From positions 1,178,001 to 1,242,000 of the forward strand of contig NZ_SMGK01000001.1 of assembly GCF_004339725.1 (NCBI RefSeq): a DNA stretch of 64,000 nucleotides. The letters run 5' to 3'. Of this stretch, positions 24,903-33,589 are shown in pieces. The DNA is from Acidipila rosea (GTDB lineage Bacteria > Acidobacteriota > Terriglobia > Terriglobales > Acidobacteriaceae). How positions within the stretch are numbered: position 1 is the stretch's first letter; each line of letters opens with the position of its first letter. A model generated the notes under the pieces. The model had not been told where the DNA came from, searched no databases, and saw only the letters and a program-made list of their open reading frames with translations. The translations under genes were made by a program, and so were the position numbers.

Positions 24903-26102
24903 TTACTGAGGCTGTTGCGGCGGAGGAGTGCTGCCGCTCGTCGGAGAGGTAGGCGAAGATCCAAATCCGGACCCGCTGCTCCCAAACCCGGAAGACCCGC
25001 TTGATCCAAACCCAGACCCGCTGCTGCCGAACCCGGAAGACCCGCTCGAGCCGAATCCCGATCCGCCCGTGCTCGTTCCCGGCGCGCCCGGTATTCCCGT
25101 TGCGCCGCCCGCGCCTATGCTGGAGCCGGAGTCGACCGTCGTGCCGCCCCCCAGCAGGCTCCCGCCCTGGTTCTGCATGTCTTCCATCGGATCGTAGACA
25201 AACTCCCACAGGTTATAAGTCTTCTGGCGCTTATAAATCCGCAGCGACTTATGGGTGTCCTTGATCGCCACGCCCACAATCGGAGCTCCGGCGAGTGTCG
25301 TGCTGCCGCCGATCCCGCTCGCAAGGGCCGATGCAGGGGTACCATTCGCTGGCGTTCCCGCAGCGCCTGCGGCCGCGGTGCCGTCCGTCCCCGAACCCGT
25401 ACTGCTACTACCCGTACTGCTGTTACCCGCAGCGTCGCTTCCCGTACTGCCACTCGACCCGCTATCCGAACTCCCGAAGGCCGAGCCGCCGAACCCAGAC
25501 CCTGAATCCGACGACCCGCTGCTGCTGCCGAATCCCGACCCGGAACTTGACCCAAAGGGCGAACTCGATCCCGTCGCGCCGCCCATGGGAGATCCCATTC
25601 CCGCGCCCAGGCTGGAGTTGGTAGCCATCCCGCCCGCCATTCCACCCGGCATACCCCCGGGCATTCCGCCGGGCATTGTTCCCGGCATACCGCCGCCGCC
25701 CATCGGGCTCGATCCCGCAGGAGTCGTACTGATCGGCTGGTTAAAGAAGCCCATGACCATCACATGGGCCTCGCCCACATGGACCAGCCGCCAGTCATCC
25801 TTGTTCGTGAAAGGGTCTTTATATTTCTTGCGCAGAAAGCGCATCTGGTTCGTCTCGACCAGCTGGTCCATCGTTGCCGGATAGCTGCCGAACTTCCTGT
25901 AGTAGAGCTGGACGGCGCGTTTGTACTGCTCCCCGCGATGCGCCAGCTCGTCTTCCTTCTCCCGTCGCAGCTGCGTCGCGATGATCGGCGCCGCCACCGC
26001 CAGCGCCACCAGCAGCAGCACAGCCATGAAGATGACGGCCAGCAGGATGAATCCCGCTTCGCTCTCTTGCTTCTGTTCGGATTGGCTGCGCTGGATCATC
26101 AT
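24903..26102 (-). CDS. Pseudopilin-like protein with long Gly/Ser repeat regions
   Basis: A 399-residue protein. The N-terminus has a prepilin-like sequence (EAGFILLAVIFMAVLLLVAL) and the following GspG-like helix (HRGEQYKRAVQLYYRKFGSYPATMDQL). The usual Glu at mature position 5 is Ala. After residue 125 it becomes Gly/Met- then Gly/Ser-rich, with repeats such as SGFGSSGS, interrupted by a folded-looking segment (PIVGVAIKDTHKSLRIY...LWEFVYDPM), and ends in a second Gly/Ser array and PPPQQPQ. It is the last gene of the pilus-like operon, one base from the PilP-like gene. The role of the repeats is unknown. Confidence 0.82.
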   Translation of the reverse strand: MMIQRSQSEQKQESEAGFILLAVIFMAVLLLVALAVAAPIIATQLRREKEDELAHRGEQYKRAVQLYYRKFGSYPATMDQLVETNQMRFLRKKYKDPFTNKDDWRLVHVGEAHVMVMGFFNQPISTTPAGSSPMGGGGMPGTMPGGMPGGMPGGMAGGMATNSSLGAGMGSPMGGATGSSSPFGSSSGSGFGSSSGSSDSGSGFGGSAFGSSDSGSSGSTGSDAAGNSSTGSSSTGSGTDGTAAAGAAGTPANGTPASALASGIGGSTTLAGAPIVGVAIKDTHKSLRIYKRQKTYNLWEFVYDPMEDMQNQGGSLLGGGTTVDSGSSIGAGGATGIPGAPGTSTGGSGFGSSGSSGFGSSGSGFGSSGSSGFGSSGSGFGSSPTSPTSGSTPPPQQPQ

Positions 26103-26699
26103 TTAGTTCTGAATCAGAGGCAGACTCTGCGTGTTGTTAAACGGCAGGTCATTGATTTGGATGGAAAACGGCTGGATCGAGACCACCTTGTAGCGATGAT
26201 CCACCACGTCGCCTTCTGATGCGATATACACATCGTCGCCATGCAGCAGGAAAGCCCGCTTTACCCCCTGCTTCGATTCATATCCGAAGAACTTCAGGTC
26301 GATCGGCGGCGGAGGCGGCGGCCCCTGCGGTTGCATTGCGGCTGCCGCGGCGGCGCTTGGGCGTACCGGCCCCTTCGCCTGTTCCATCTGTTCCGGAGCC
26401 GAGGACATCGAGAAGATATTCCGTCCCGCACCCGTGTACCGCAGCGACTCGGCTGCAGCCATCCACTCCGGGTGCAGCGTCGGGTCCAGCGAAGCCATGG
26501 AAGCGCCCGTCTTCACCGCTGCCTCATGCGAGGGCGCACCTGTCGTCGAAACCACCTGCGCCGGAGCCTCCGGCGGCGGCGTTGTCTCTCCGCCAAAATA
26601 ACTGCTGAACACATTCCATCCCAGTGCGATCACGATCACCGTCAGCACCCCGGCGATGGCAACTTTTTTCTTGTCTTCTGAGCCGATCTTCAGCGCCAT
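26103..26699 (-). CDS. PilP/GspC-like inner-membrane protein
   Basis: A 198-residue protein with one N-terminal TM (residues about 13-33, VAIAGVLTVIVIALGWNVF), a Pro/Ala-rich linker including a run of six Pro, and a small C-terminal beta domain (DLKFFGYESKQGVKRAFLL... GDVVDHRYKVVSIQ). This layout matches the HR domain of GspC and the PilP fold, which link the inner-membrane platform to the secretin. It overlaps the PilO-like gene by one base. Confidence 0.8.
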   Translation of the reverse strand: MALKIGSEDKKKVAIAGVLTVIVIALGWNVFSSYFGGETTPPPEAPAQVVSTTGAPSHEAAVKTGASMASLDPTLHPEWMAAAESLRYTGAGRNIFSMSSAPEQMEQAKGPVRPSAAAAAAMQPQGPPPPPPIDLKFFGYESKQGVKRAFLLHGDDVYIASEGDVVDHRYKVVSIQPFSIQINDLPFNNTQSLPLIQN

Positions 26700-27307
26700 C
26701 AGCGTGTCCCCTCGCTCGCCGTCTTCGCCTCGGGCGCGCTCACTCTCTGCAGGTCCGGCGCATCGGAGCGCAGATAGGTCGTCAGCCTCAGCCGCAGGTT
26801 CACCAGCCCGCCCTGCTGCCCGCTCAGTGCCAGCCCGTCCACGATAAAGAAGACATGGTTCTTGTCCCGCTCCAGTCCATTGATAAAGCGCATCAGCGGC
26901 GCATACTCCCCGCTCAGGCTCGCATCGATCCGGACCTCTGCCAGCCCGTCGATTGCCGGCGACGGCGTGTACTGCGCTCGGCTCAGCCGGACCCCCTCGC
27001 TCGTCGCCACGCCATCCAGCTCCGAGGCGACCGTCGAGTAGTTGGGTGCAATGCGTTCGCTGTAGAAATCATCCGCGTCGGTGCGGGCTGCCCCCACCTT
27101 CGCCGGCAGGTTGGTCAGGTGGCCCATCTGGGCCTTCAGCTGGCCATAGGTCACCTGTGCCTGCTCATAGGTTGCCGACTGGTCTTCGCCGGAGGCGTGC
27201 CAGGCCAGCAGCAGCCGCGTCACCAGTACCAGGTTGAAGATCACCAGCGCCAGCAGCACCGCAATATGAAGATTGAAAATCGTAAGCAGGTTGCGGAGAT
27301 TCTTCAT
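26699..27307 (-). CDS. PilO/GspM-like inner-membrane protein
   Basis: A 202-residue bitopic protein: a short cytoplasmic start (MKNLRNLLTIFNLH), one TM (IAVLLALVIFNLVLVTRLLL), a coiled-coil stretch (QVTYGQLKAQMGHLTNLPAKVG) and a ferredoxin-like C-terminal domain (EVRIDASLSGEYAPLMRFINGLE). The pattern is that of PilO/GspM, which forms the alignment subcomplex with the PilN-like partner. It overlaps the upstream PilN-like gene by four bases. Confidence 0.82.
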   Translation of the reverse strand: MKNLRNLLTIFNLHIAVLLALVIFNLVLVTRLLLAWHASGEDQSATYEQAQVTYGQLKAQMGHLTNLPAKVGAARTDADDFYSERIAPNYSTVASELDGVATSEGVRLSRAQYTPSPAIDGLAEVRIDASLSGEYAPLMRFINGLERDKNHVFFIVDGLALSGQQGGLVNLRLRLTTYLRSDAPDLQRVSAPEAKTASEGTR

Positions 27308-28011
27308 TTCTTCCTCCGCTTCGGCGCAGGCTTCTTCATCTGCCGCAGCATCTCCGCAGGGGAGGGAAGCGCCTCTTTGCGCAGGCCGGCAGGCGTCTGT
27401 TTATCCGCGTAGGAGAGCGGCTTGTAGTCCGCCAGTATATCCATGTTGACCAGTCCGCTCGCCACCGGCTCCACGGTCCCGCGGCCATTGGTGCCTTCGC
27501 CGGAGCTGGCCAGCGATTCGCCCGCCAGTCGCGGTGAGGCGAAGTGCTTCGACTTCTCCAGGTTCCTTATCAGGTCCAGCGCCCGGTCCCGCTGCCCGCT
27601 CACCCTCATCCGGATCGTCACATGGCCATCCTTGGCGATCACCGGATCGATGCTCAGCACCTGCACTCCTCCCGGCAGCACGGTCTCGAGGTCGGTCATC
27701 GTTGCCGTCCAGGAGAAGGCCTTTCGCCGGAAGAGTCCATTCAGAAAACTCGACTGCGTCAGTACCGCGGCATTCTTCGGCTGCTTCATCAGCGCCTGAT
27801 AGCTCTGCTGGCGCTTTTCTAGCGTATTAACGGCCGTCTCCACGCGGCTCACGCGCGCCACGGCCACGGCAGCCTTCTTCTGCTCCGTATGCAGCAGCAG
27901 CCACAGCGGAATCGCAGCCAGCGCGAGAACGCCGATCCATATACGCAGCTGCGTATAGACAGGGCGAAGCTCCACATACGGGCGGGAAGCGAGATTGACA
28001 GTAATTTTCAT
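27304..28011 (-). CDS. PilN-like (GspL C-terminal) inner-membrane protein
   Basis: A 235-residue protein. The N-terminus ITVNLASRPYVE resembles the NLLP-type motif by which PilN binds PilM, followed by a TM (WIGVLALAAIPLWLLL), a coiled coil (VSRVETAVNTLEKRQQSY) and a ferredoxin-like domain (VLPGGVQVLSIDPVIAKDG). The basic C-terminal tail ends KPAPKRRKK. It shares one base with the PilM-like gene and four with the PilO-like gene, so the cluster is tightly coupled. Confidence 0.83.
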   Translation of the reverse strand: MKITVNLASRPYVELRPVYTQLRIWIGVLALAAIPLWLLLHTEQKKAAVAVARVSRVETAVNTLEKRQQSYQALMKQPKNAAVLTQSSFLNGLFRRKAFSWTATMTDLETVLPGGVQVLSIDPVIAKDGHVTIRMRVSGQRDRALDLIRNLEKSKHFASPRLAGESLASSGEGTNGRGTVEPVASGLVNMDILADYKPLSYADKQTPAGLRKEALPSPAEMLRQMKKPAPKRRKK

Positions 28012-28898
28012 TAGCTCGTCAGCGCTCCCGCAACCGGCGCCATCAGCCCCTTGGTTGCCGGGGAAGTTGCCTCGATCAGATCTTTCACCTGCACCGTGTT
28101 ATCCCCGAGCGCCCGCTGCAGCACTTCAGCGCCGCCGCGCCCTGCGTAGTAGATGTACCTTGGCACCGTCGCCAGGTTGTCTTCAAAGTAGGCCAGCGCA
28201 ATTGCGACCGCCTCCTGCAGATCGGTATCTTCGTTGCCCGCCACGGTTGACAGTTCCAGCGTGCGATACAGCAGCAGCTCATCGCTCCGCGTAATGGCCG
28301 TGGTAATGAAGTTGCCGTTGCGATTGATCACCAGCGCCGGTTCCGCCGTGTTCAGCGCCGCCAGGCAGGCCAGCGTGCTCGGCAGGATCACTCCCGGCTC
28401 AAAACCCGCCTTCCGCACCACGGCCTCGTATTCCGCGCGCACCGCGCCCGGCATCACCGTCGCCAGCACGCGCACCGTTCCGCCGCTCTGGCTCAGCACC
28501 TGGTAGCTCACCGCCGCATCGTCGGTGTCAAAGGGCACCAGCCGCCGCAGTCTGAAGCGCACAATCGGCAGCGCTTCCTTGCGCTTCGCCGGCAGCGTCT
28601 CGAAGTCGAGAATCAGCACCCGCGACGTAGCGTCCGGTACCACCACCGTCAGCTGCCGCTCGCGTCCGGCCACCGCCTCCACCGCCTTGCGAACCGTCGC
28701 GGCCACGCTTTCCAGATCGAGGAAGTTGGGAGTCTTCACCCCCGGCATCATCAGCCCGGCGGGCAGCTCCGCAAAGGATGTTTCCGCCTCCTGCTCGCCG
28801 CTCTGGCGCGCCGCCAGCACTCCATGCGGCGTTATGTCGCATGCCAGCTGCGGTCGCTTGTGCGTGTTCGGAGTAAAGATGCGTATAGTGGCCGGCAC
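28011..28898 (-). CDS. PilM-like actin-fold protein (GspL cytoplasmic type)
   Basis: A 295-residue soluble protein. It begins in the style of PilM/GspL (LACDITPHGVLAARQSG), contains the ATPase-core-like segments VVVPDATSRVLILDFETLP and LVINRNGNFITTAITR, and near the C-terminus YIYYAGRGGAEVLQRALG. It is shorter than typical PilM (about 350). It should sit under the inner membrane and connect the GspE-type ATPase to the PilN/PilO layer. It shares one base with the ATPase gene upstream. Confidence 0.8.
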   Translation of the reverse strand: MPATIRIFTPNTHKRPQLACDITPHGVLAARQSGEQEAETSFAELPAGLMMPGVKTPNFLDLESVAATVRKAVEAVAGRERQLTVVVPDATSRVLILDFETLPAKRKEALPIVRFRLRRLVPFDTDDAAVSYQVLSQSGGTVRVLATVMPGAVRAEYEAVVRKAGFEPGVILPSTLACLAALNTAEPALVINRNGNFITTAITRSDELLLYRTLELSTVAGNEDTDLQEAVAIALAYFEDNLATVPRYIYYAGRGGAEVLQRALGDNTVQVKDLIEATSPATKGLMAPVAGALTS

Positions 28899-30526
28899 TA
28901 GCGTGATGCCTCGATAAACGTCACTTTATTGATCTCTTTGAGGGTTGTCATTCCCCGCTTCACTCGATCGATGGCCGACTCGCGCAGAAAGGTCATTCCC
29001 TCCTGCTGCGCCAGCTTTCTCACCTCTGAGGCGGGCTTCTTTTCGAGAATAATCTCGCGGATCGGGTCCGTCAGGTCGAGCAGTTCGTGAATCGCCGTTC
29101 TTCCGCGGAATCCCGTGCCCCCGCATTCAATGCAGCCCGCACCTTCCTTGAAGTCGAAGTCGCGCCACTCCGCCGGATTGAGGCCGCTGGCAATCAGCAT
29201 CTCATCGTCATACCTCACCGAGCGGATGCAGTACTCGCAGATCGTACGCACCAGCCGCTGCGCCAGGATGCAGTTCAGCGCTGAAACGAAGTTGTAGGCC
29301 TCGACGCCCATGTTCAGAAAGCGGCCCAGCACGTCCACGACATTATTCGCGTGCACCGTCGTGAAGACCAGGTGGCCCGTCAGCGCTGAGTTGATGGCAA
29401 TCTGTGCCGTTTCCTGATCGCGGATTTCGCCCACCAGGATCTTGTCCGGATCGTGGCGCAGAATCGAACGCAGTCCGCGCGCAAAGGTCAGGCCCTTTTT
29501 CTCGTTCACCGGAATCTGCGTAATGCCGCGGATCTGGTACTCGACCGGGTCTTCGATAGTGATGATCTTGTCTTCGTCGCTCTTGATCTCGTTCAGCGCC
29601 GCATAGAGCGTCGTCGTCTTGCCCGAGCCCGTCGGCCCCGTCACCAGCACCATGCCGTACGGTTCGCGAATATAGCGCCGGAAGCGCCGCACATCGTCTT
29701 CGTGGAAGCCAACCACATCCAGCGTTAGCTTCTGGAACTTCTCGCTCATTGACTCCTTGTCGAGCACGCGCAGCACGGCGTTCTCGCCGTGGACCGTCGG
29801 CATGATGGAGACGCGGAAATCGATCAGCCTGCCTTTGTAGCGAACCCGGAAGCGTCCATCCTGCGGCACGCGCCGCTCCGCGATATCCAGTTCGCTCATG
29901 ACCTTGATGCGCGACAGAATAGTCGAGTGGTGTTCGCGCGCAATCGGAGCCATCGCCGCCTGCAGCACGCCGTCGATGCGATACTTCACCACCAGGCAGT
30001 CGTCATAGGTCTCGATGTGAATATCGGAGGCGCGCCGTTCGAGCGAGGTGAAAATTGTCGTGTCCACCAGCCGGATAATCGGGCTGATGTCTTCCTCTGA
30101 GGTCAGTTTCTCGATGGAGATGTTCTCGTCCGGATTGTCTTCCGACGAGATCACGTCAAATGTCAGACCCTCTGACGCTTCATCCAGCACGCGCTGCGAC
30201 TGTTCCGTCTTCTTCAGCAGGTCCGTGATCTGTGAGAGCGTGGCCACCCGCGTGACCACCCGCTGCCCCAGCAGGCTTGAGATTTCGTCCAGCATCATCA
30301 GGCGGCTCGGGTCGCTCACCGCAATTACCAGCCGGTCCTCGTGCTGCTCCAGCGGCACGAAGTTGTAGCGGAACATCATGTCCACCGGCACGCTGCGAAA
30401 CAACTCATGCTGGATGCGGAAATTCTTCAGGTTGACGAACTCGCAGCGATAGCGACGCGCCAGCGTCTGCGCCCGCGCGGTTTCGTCCTGTTCGGTCGGT
30501 AACGTAAGGATGGGGGCTTCTGCCAT
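28898..30526 (-). CDS. GspE/PilB-type assembly ATPase
   Basis: A 542-residue hexameric ATPase that powers pseudopilus or pilus extension. The N-terminal MshEN-type domain is followed by N2D (ASDIHIETYDD), Walker A GPTGSGKTT near residue 296, the Asp box (IITIEDPVEYQ), Walker B (ILVGEIRDQETA) and the His box (TGHLVFTTVHANN). A tetra-Cys metal site is present (ICEYC and CIECGG). The length fits the family. It follows the PilC-like gene by 18 bases on the minus strand. Confidence 0.94.
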   Translation of the reverse strand: MAEAPILTLPTEQDETARAQTLARRYRCEFVNLKNFRIQHELFRSVPVDMMFRYNFVPLEQHEDRLVIAVSDPSRLMMLDEISSLLGQRVVTRVATLSQITDLLKKTEQSQRVLDEASEGLTFDVISSEDNPDENISIEKLTSEEDISPIIRLVDTTIFTSLERRASDIHIETYDDCLVVKYRIDGVLQAAMAPIAREHHSTILSRIKVMSELDIAERRVPQDGRFRVRYKGRLIDFRVSIMPTVHGENAVLRVLDKESMSEKFQKLTLDVVGFHEDDVRRFRRYIREPYGMVLVTGPTGSGKTTTLYAALNEIKSDEDKIITIEDPVEYQIRGITQIPVNEKKGLTFARGLRSILRHDPDKILVGEIRDQETAQIAINSALTGHLVFTTVHANNVVDVLGRFLNMGVEAYNFVSALNCILAQRLVRTICEYCIRSVRYDDEMLIASGLNPAEWRDFDFKEGAGCIECGGTGFRGRTAIHELLDLTDPIREIILEKKPASEVRKLAQQEGMTFLRESAIDRVKRGMTTLKEINKVTFIEASR

Positions 30527-30544
30527 GAAAACTACTCCGGAAAT

Positions 30545-31741
30545 CTAGTGCTGAAACTGGCTGGTCTGGCTGAGTGAGAAGATCGGCAGATAAAGCGCAA
30601 TCAGGATGATGACGACGACGACGCCCATCACAATCAGAATCGCCGGTTCAATCAGGGCCAGCGAAGCTGTCAGCGCCGTCTGTACATCTTCCTCAAAAAA
30701 TTCCGCGACCGAGTTGAGCATCTGCGGCAGCGCGCCCGTCGATTCGCCGACTTCGATCATTTCAATCGACAGGGGAGGGAAGATCTTCGTCCCTTCCAGG
30801 CTATGCGACAGCCCCTGTCCCTCGCGAACGCTCGTGACTGAAGAGAACACCGCCTGCGCGATCCGTTTGCTTGAGATCGACCGCGCCGCCGTTTCGAGCG
30901 AAGGCACCAGCGGCAACCCGCCCGTCAGCAGCGTTGACAGCGTCCGGGCAAACAGCGCCACCTGGTACTTCAGCCAGATCGTTCCAAAGACCGGCAGCTT
31001 GATGCGCAGGCTGTCGACAAAGTTCGCGCCCGCTTCCGTCCGGCTCCAGCGATAGATAAAGTAGCCGATCGCGATCAGCGCCGGCACGACGTAGAGCCCA
31101 TAGTGCTGCGCGCCCTTGCCGATGGCCAGCAGGTAGAGCGTCAGCGCCGGCAGCTTCGACCCGATCTGATCATAGAGCAGCGCAAAGCGCGGCACCACAA
31201 ACGTGATCAGGAAGATGAACAGCGCAAACACCAGCGAGATCAACATCGCGGGGTAAATCAGCGACGCCTGCAGCTTCTTGCGAAACGTCAGCGAGATTCG
31301 CTGGAAGGACAGGTAGCGCCCCAGCACCTCTTCGAGGTTGCCGCTTCGTTCGCCCGCCTGCAGCGTCGTCGTGTAAATCAGCGGAAAGCCGCCCTGCGCC
31401 TCAAAGGCCGACGAGATCGACTCGCCCGTCCTCACCCGCGCCGTTACGTTTTCCAGCTGCGCCGCAAAGTTCGCATTCTTCTGCCCCTTCGCCAGCATGT
31501 CCAGCGAATTCAGAATAGGCAACCCCGCGCGAATCAGGGTCAGAAACTGCTGGTTGAAGATGAGAAAGGTCTCCAGCTTCGCCTTCCGCCGGTTCGATCC
31601 CAGCCCCTTCGGCTTCACCGAGTAGACGTAGTAGCCCGCCGCCGTAAAGCGCGTGCGTATCTCCTCCGCCGAGGACGCCGACTGCACCTGCTCCAGCACG
31701 TGGCCGCGCTCGTCGCCCATTTTTACAACAAATTCCGCCAT
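30545..31741 (-). CDS. PilC/GspF-type inner-membrane platform protein
   Basis: A 398-residue membrane protein with the two repeated GspF domains: FLIFNQQFLTLIRAGLPI...LEEVLGRYLSFQ in the first half and VALFARTLSTLLTGGLPLVPSLE...SVAEFFEEDVQ in the second, with TMs near 165-190, 215-235 and 365-390. It forms the rotor-like platform driven by the GspE/PilB ATPase. The N-terminal 60 residues are an extra soluble segment common in this family. Confidence 0.94.
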   Translation of the reverse strand: MAEFVVKMGDERGHVLEQVQSASSAEEIRTRFTAAGYYVYSVKPKGLGSNRRKAKLETFLIFNQQFLTLIRAGLPILNSLDMLAKGQKNANFAAQLENVTARVRTGESISSAFEAQGGFPLIYTTTLQAGERSGNLEEVLGRYLSFQRISLTFRKKLQASLIYPAMLISLVFALFIFLITFVVPRFALLYDQIGSKLPALTLYLLAIGKGAQHYGLYVVPALIAIGYFIYRWSRTEAGANFVDSLRIKLPVFGTIWLKYQVALFARTLSTLLTGGLPLVPSLETAARSISSKRIAQAVFSSVTSVREGQGLSHSLEGTKIFPPLSIEMIEVGESTGALPQMLNSVAEFFEEDVQTALTASLALIEPAILIVMGVVVVIILIALYLPIFSLSQTSQFQH

Positions 31742-31826
31742 GCCGCCGTCTCTTAGACCTGTTTCAAGGGTATCAGTTTATGCACTGAGGAGACGTTCCC
31801 GTGGCCTGAAACGCTCATCCGGCCAC

Positions 31827-32894
31827 TTACTTCCCGTGCGGCGTCCGCTTTTGGTCCAGCTTCGCCACCCGGCCCTGTGGCCCGACAATCCACGGCAGGC
31901 TGATCGCGTTCCACCCGCCGCCCTCCGGCCCATCCAGCGGCCGCCACGTCCTGCCCCCGTCATAGCTAACATCTGATCCGTTCGTGCCCGCCGCGATCCA
32001 CGCCCGCGCCGCCTTATCCCACGCCACCGTCGAGCGATACCCCGGCGGACCAGCCGCCGCCGCCGTCCAGTGCTCGCCGCCATCCGCAGTCCAGGCCGCT
32101 GTGCCGCTCGCCCCGTCCGGCTTCGTATAGTCCCCGCCGACCGCCACCCCATGCCGCTCGTCCCGGAACGCAATGGCGAAGATCCCCGCCGCCGCATTCC
32201 CGCCGGCCATCGGCGCCTGCGCGCTCCGGAAGCCCGCACTCCCGATCAAGTCCGTACCGTCGGCGGGCAGCCGGTGCCGCAGCACTCGCCCCTTGCTGGT
32301 CGCAATCCACAGCCACTGCCCCGCCGCAGCCATGGAAGCGTTACTGGCCGCAAAAAACGCCTCGCCCTCCAGCGCCCGCAGCTCTTTTGCGTCCTTCACG
32401 CGGGACCAGCTCTGCCCGCCGTCGTGGGTAGCCTGCAGGGCAATCTCCCCGCCCACCGGGTCGCCGATCACCAGCCCCTTCCTCCGGTCCAGAAACAGCA
32501 GCCCATCGAAAAAGCCGTCCTTGTCCGGATTGCGCAGCACCAGCGTCCAGTGCGCGCAGCCATCCGTTGTCCGGTAGATGCGCGACAGCTCCCCGGGCCC
32601 GCTGCCCATCAGGACCGCCGTCTCCCGGTCCCAGGCCTGCACACCCCTGAAGTCCAGCTTCTCCGCCCCCGGCGGCACAGCGCATTTCCGCCAGTGCGCG
32701 CCGCCGTCCTCAGTCCGCAGGACCGTCCCCTCCGTTCCGCTCGCCCAGGCCACGCTGCTGTTCACAGCCGCAATCCCGCGCAGGCTGGCTGAGCTTCCGC
32801 TCTCCTGCATTACCCACGGTCCGTGGCTCTGTGCTGCTAACAAGGCTGGAAGGGTAGTAAGAAGGAGCACAAATGGGCGCAGTCGCATGGTCAC
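31827..32894 (-). CDS. Secreted BNR/Asp-box beta-propeller (YCF48-like)
   Basis: A 355-residue protein with a signal peptide (RLRPFVLLLTTLPALLAAQ). Five Asp-box turns are visible: EDGGAHWR, TDGCAHWT, HDGGQSWS, ADGGEHWT and YDGGRTWR, as in YCF48/HCF136 and sialidase propellers. YCF48 assists photosystem II assembly, which is not relevant here; in non-phototrophs the function is generally unknown. It lies between lolA and the PilC-like gene on the same strand, suggesting that it helps assemble or is exported by this envelope system. Confidence 0.85.
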   Translation of the reverse strand: MTMRLRPFVLLLTTLPALLAAQSHGPWVMQESGSSASLRGIAAVNSSVAWASGTEGTVLRTEDGGAHWRKCAVPPGAEKLDFRGVQAWDRETAVLMGSGPGELSRIYRTTDGCAHWTLVLRNPDKDGFFDGLLFLDRRKGLVIGDPVGGEIALQATHDGGQSWSRVKDAKELRALEGEAFFAASNASMAAAGQWLWIATSKGRVLRHRLPADGTDLIGSAGFRSAQAPMAGGNAAAGIFAIAFRDERHGVAVGGDYTKPDGASGTAAWTADGGEHWTAAAAGPPGYRSTVAWDKAARAWIAAGTNGSDVSYDGGRTWRPLDGPEGGGWNAISLPWIVGPQGRVAKLDQKRTPHGK

Positions 32895-32938
32895 GATTCT
32901 AGCCGTTTGCCCCGCACAGGGAAGCAGGAACTCGCCCC

Positions 32939-33589
32939 TTAAACCGGCGGCATCCCGTCCACTACATTCACTCCGTCAGGCGCGTGAAACACAAAGGCCG
33001 CATCCGGCGCCGGGGCATTCGGCTGCTCGCCCTGGAACACAAAGCTGTTCACCGCGCCATCCGTTTCCTCGATGCGCATCCTCAGGATCGCCCCATCCGC
33101 CGCCGCCGTAATCTCCAGCACCCTGACGCGGTTCTCCATCCCGCGCGGCACGCCGCGCAGCAAGTACTGGCCATTTACCTCGGCCATCGTCAGCCCGGTA
33201 AGTTCCTTTTCAAGGTTGGTGTGGCCCAGCAGCAGGCTCAGCGGCGACCGGATATCGTCCAGCTTCTTTGCCGGAACCTTCTGCGCCTCGCTCTGTCCCG
33301 GCGCATAGAAGTATCCATTATGCCCATCCAGCAGAAAGAGCTTGCCCGCCGGCTGCGCGTAATCCCAGCGCATTCTGCCCGGCTTCTTCAGCAGCAGCGT
33401 CCCGCGCTCCTTCACGTTCATCCCCATGCCGGAGTAGTCCTGCGTAAACCCGACCTTCAGCGAATGAAGCGCGTTGTAGTGGTGATCCACGCGGGCGGCA
33501 ATGACCTTGGCGCTCGGCGGAGCTGGCTGCTGCGCCGGAAGTGCCGGCACAGCAGTCAACAGCAGCAGGAGCAGCAGCCCGCGGATCAC
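32939..33589 (-). CDS. lolA: LolA-like periplasmic lipoprotein carrier
   Basis: A 216-residue protein with a cleavable signal (MIRGLLLLLLLTAVPALPA) and the LolA half-barrel pattern: VGFTQDYSGMGMNVKERGTLLLKKPGRMRWDY, then KLFLLDGHNGYFYAPGQ and RIEETDGAVNSFVFQ. LolA takes lipoproteins from the LolCDE complex across the periplasm. It overlaps the pseudopilin stop by four bases, so it is translated with it. It could serve a pilotin/secretin pathway; this is inferred from position only. Confidence 0.85.
   Translation of the reverse strand: MIRGLLLLLLLTAVPALPAQQPAPPSAKVIAARVDHHYNALHSLKVGFTQDYSGMGMNVKERGTLLLKKPGRMRWDYAQPAGKLFLLDGHNGYFYAPGQSEAQKVPAKKLDDIRSPLSLLLGHTNLEKELTGLTMAEVNGQYLLRGVPRGMENRVRVLEITAAADGAILRMRIEETDGAVNSFVFQGEQPNAPAPDAAFVFHAPDGVNVVDGMPPV

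Noticed and set aside
25255..25884. 209-codon plus-strand frame rich in Pro
   Set aside because: It is the complement of the Gly/Ser-rich part of the minus-strand pseudopilin; the Pro richness is just antisense Gly/Ser codons.
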